From assembly GCA_029204225.1 (NCBI GenBank), contig CM055103.1, forward strand, positions 43,906,604-43,970,603: a stretch of DNA of 64,000 nucleotides. The letters are read 5' to 3'. This DNA comes from Diphasiastrum complanatum. Taxonomy: Eukaryota > Streptophyta > Lycopodiopsida > Lycopodiales > Lycopodiaceae. Positions 62,451 through 64,000 of the stretch are shown here, piece by piece. Numbering within the stretch: position 1 is the first letter of the stretch; the number at the start of each line of letters is the position of its first letter. A program made the position numbers and the translations under genes. The notes beneath the pieces were generated by a model. The model was not told the origin of the DNA, ran no database searches, and saw only the letters and a list, made by a program, of their open reading frames with translations.

Positions 62451-63924
62451 TTATGCATGTGGCTCTCTATCTGTTCCTTGGATTGTTGCTCATTGTCAGG
62501 CTTGGCATATCCTGATGCCTTGGGTTATTGCCTCCTTTCCAGCTACTGTTTGTCCAGGTGATCTTCAAATTCCCCGTCATTTCAGGTTGCTCCATAATGC
62601 TTGGTCTCTGATGCTGAGTTGCCACTTTGTTCTGGTTTTCCGAGACCATCAGAGTACCTTGAGAGAGTTCCTTCTCCTCTCTTGGATAGTTTTCGTGGAT
62701 GTTGCCACCATATACTTCAGTATTGCTCATATGTGCTTTGATACTCATCCCCAGCTACATGTGGATATTGATCCGATGCTTGCTACTGATGTTGGGGATC
62801 ATGTTCCTCGTTCCAGTGCATTTCTTCTATTCCTCACTTGTGCGCCTGGTGTGTACTTTGGGATTACACTTGCAGCCAGTTCCAATGGGTCATCCGATTC
62901 TCCATCCGTTTTTGGTGTATCCTATGATCGATTGGTATGTCCATATGAGGTCTTTCTGGATGAGTTTTTCGGCTACAGTTTTTCAGTTGAGGCCTCTACT
63001 GTTTCTAGATTTGTTGCTATTGTTTTTATGCATCATGTTTTTTTAGATGATGCATTGATTTCTTGGAGCTTCTGGAGCTTTTGGCATGCTGCTCTTCTCG
63101 TGATAGGGACCTTGAAGGTACCGTGTGCCATTGCTACTTCTCATTCATGGGCCTTATGGATACCTTGGGCTTTTGACCATGCTGGTGCACATTTCTCCAT
63201 TTTAGCTATCCTTTGTTGGGATGATCTCTTTATGATCCATGTTTCCTGGCATATCGCTTGCTTTTCCATGCTATTACAGCGTGCCTATCATCCTGCTTAT
63301 GTTCCTACTCCTTGGTGCTGGTCTTCCGATGCTGCTATCTTTTCTTGGGGCACCTATATCACTGAGTTTGCACATATGGTTGATGGTTACGTGTATGATG
63401 CGGCTATTCATGATGAGTGTCCATCTCTTTTCCAGTTTCCTTATTGGCTTCCCGTTGCTGATGCAGTTCTACCTTCTCGGGCTTTTTGGATACCTTGGTA
63501 TGATGTCCCTATCTTTTGGGCTGATCCTCTACTATCTTGGGCATTACGGATACCTTGGCATTCCTGGTTGCTGCTTGATCTTCTTCTGGTTCCTTGGCAT
63601 TCCTGGTTGTTCCATATTGCTTGGTTTCAGATGACGCGGCCGAGATGTTCCCTTCATCGCCATGATGTTGATCATGAGTTGTTCCCTTTCTTACCAGCTG
63701 CCATTCACCAGGTTCGCCTTCACCATAGTCGATGCTACCGACAAATTCAGATTTTGGTCCAGTTGGATGGTCGTCTTGTTGAGGAGGCCACATGGGAGCC
63801 TATTGATGTCTTTTATCATACACCATCACTTGCGGATCAGGATCGTGCCCTTGCTGCACTTGTTGATTCCTCTACATCAGATGTTGCTCTAGTTGTTGAT
63901 GCACCAGGGCTTGCTGCTGTTTGA
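62380..63924 (+). CDS. ~512-aa Trp-rich ORF fused to a Gypsy chromodomain-like tail
   Basis: The first ATG is at 62386. About 430 residues are hydrophobic and Trp-rich, with recurring IPW/VPW motifs (WALWIPWAF, RAFWIPWYDV, WALRIPWHSWLL, LVPWHSWLFHIAWF) and DNA-level repeats of GGATACCTTGG and TGGCATTCCTGGTTG. The last ~90 residues continue in frame into ELFPFLPAAIHQVRLHHS and QILVQLDGRLVEEATWEPID, the chromodomain-type end of Gypsy integrase. The frame is free of stops for 1.5 kb. Whether a protein is made is unknown; the repeat structure could have grown by slippage from a short seed. Confidence 0.5.
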   Translation: MDMLIGAGFSILLIAYGADIHLYDYACGSLSVPWIVAHCQAWHILMPWVIASFPATVCPGDLQIPRHFRLLHNAWSLMLSCHFVLVFRDHQSTLREFLLLSWIVFVDVATIYFSIAHMCFDTHPQLHVDIDPMLATDVGDHVPRSSAFLLFLTCAPGVYFGITLAASSNGSSDSPSVFGVSYDRLVCPYEVFLDEFFGYSFSVEASTVSRFVAIVFMHHVFLDDALISWSFWSFWHAALLVIGTLKVPCAIATSHSWALWIPWAFDHAGAHFSILAILCWDDLFMIHVSWHIACFSMLLQRAYHPAYVPTPWCWSSDAAIFSWGTYITEFAHMVDGYVYDAAIHDECPSLFQFPYWLPVADAVLPSRAFWIPWYDVPIFWADPLLSWALRIPWHSWLLLDLLLVPWHSWLFHIAWFQMTRPRCSLHRHDVDHELFPFLPAAIHQVRLHHSRCYRQIQILVQLDGRLVEEATWEPIDVFYHTPSLADQDRALAALVDSSTSDVALVVDAPGLAAV

Positions 63925-64000
63925 TCCAGTTTCTTTTCGGCAGTTGGGTCTTTTTTTTGTGTCGGGGAGAGTTATGTACTTGGCTCATTACATTCGCTCG

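Larger units (their letters stand above)
61112..64000 (+). mobile_element. Non-autonomous Gypsy derivative with replaced pol (runs off the window)
   Basis: It begins with leader-like sequence, then a stretch around 61530-61700 homologous to 26165-26315 of the decayed Gypsy element (shared TTCACTTGGTA, GTGGATCTCTCTCA, GCGTAGCCTGCCAAAGGCTC). The RT, RNase H and integrase are not there; two long ORFs stand in their place. Gypsy sequence resumes at ELFPFLPAAIHQVRLHHS with a chromodomain-like tail. A purine-rich GTCGGGGAGAG lies near 63963. LTRs are not visible within the window. Confidence 0.75.

Noticed and set aside
1-64000. CRISPR arrays, bacterial operons, tRNA or rRNA genes
   Set aside because: None seen; direct repeats present are microsatellites, LTRs or tandem plant-type repeats, and no cloverleaf or rRNA core was recognised by eye.

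Overview
The window reads as plant nuclear DNA: GT-AG introns, Copia and chromodomain Gypsy retrotransposons with initiator-tRNA-Met-type primer sites, L1-like LINEs, and long AT-rich gene-free stretches. A PKA-type catalytic kinase gene (18.5-23.3 kb) points to a plant with motile sperm, most likely a fern or other seedless plant, because flowering plants lack canonical PKA. That placement is inference. I see no bacterial-style operon, CRISPR array, rRNA or tRNA.

Layout. 0-1.4 kb: tail of a Copia element and its LTR remnant. 1.5-5.9 kb: two copies of an unassigned ~400-bp repeat, the second split by a 3.3-kb deleted Copia element with a 5-bp target duplication. 5.9-7.7 kb: GC-rich repeated DNA and an LTR fragment. 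7.7-12.1 kb: a Copia-derived element with LTR, primer site and an open 840-codon ORF whose protease and RT motifs are altered. 12.3-14.6 kb: a multi-exon kinase-like gene with in-frame stops. 17.4 kb: an isolated terminal exon. 18.5-23.3 kb: eight consistent exons (208 codons) of the PKA-like kinase on the minus strand. 23.5-28.9 kb: retroelement fragments and a decayed Gypsy element. 28.9-37.7 kb: four LINE-derived units in a row on the minus strand, each separated by a long (GA)n tract. 37.9-46.2 kb: Copia fragments, an unrecognised broken coding region, GC-rich and tandem repeats, and a LINE 3' end. 47-55 kb: rearranged Gypsy elements, including a gag-RT block inverted relative to its flanks. 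55.7-57.5 kb: a broken unrecognised gene interrupted by a small repeat. 57.7-61.1 kb: a fifth large LINE. 61.1-64 kb: a Gypsy derivative whose pol is replaced by two long ORFs of unknown origin.

Main signals. Every LINE copy has a (CT)n tract on its sense strand flush with its 5' end, and most also at the 3' end, which suggests insertion into CT microsatellites. Five copies share a short 3' hairpin with compensatory changes. Two copies carry ORF1 but no ORF2. Separately, a Copia-like and a Gypsy-like element keep long open frames although their enzymatic domains are altered or replaced. These are the best candidates for something undescribed. Only the PKA-like gene shows full exon continuity with no lesion.
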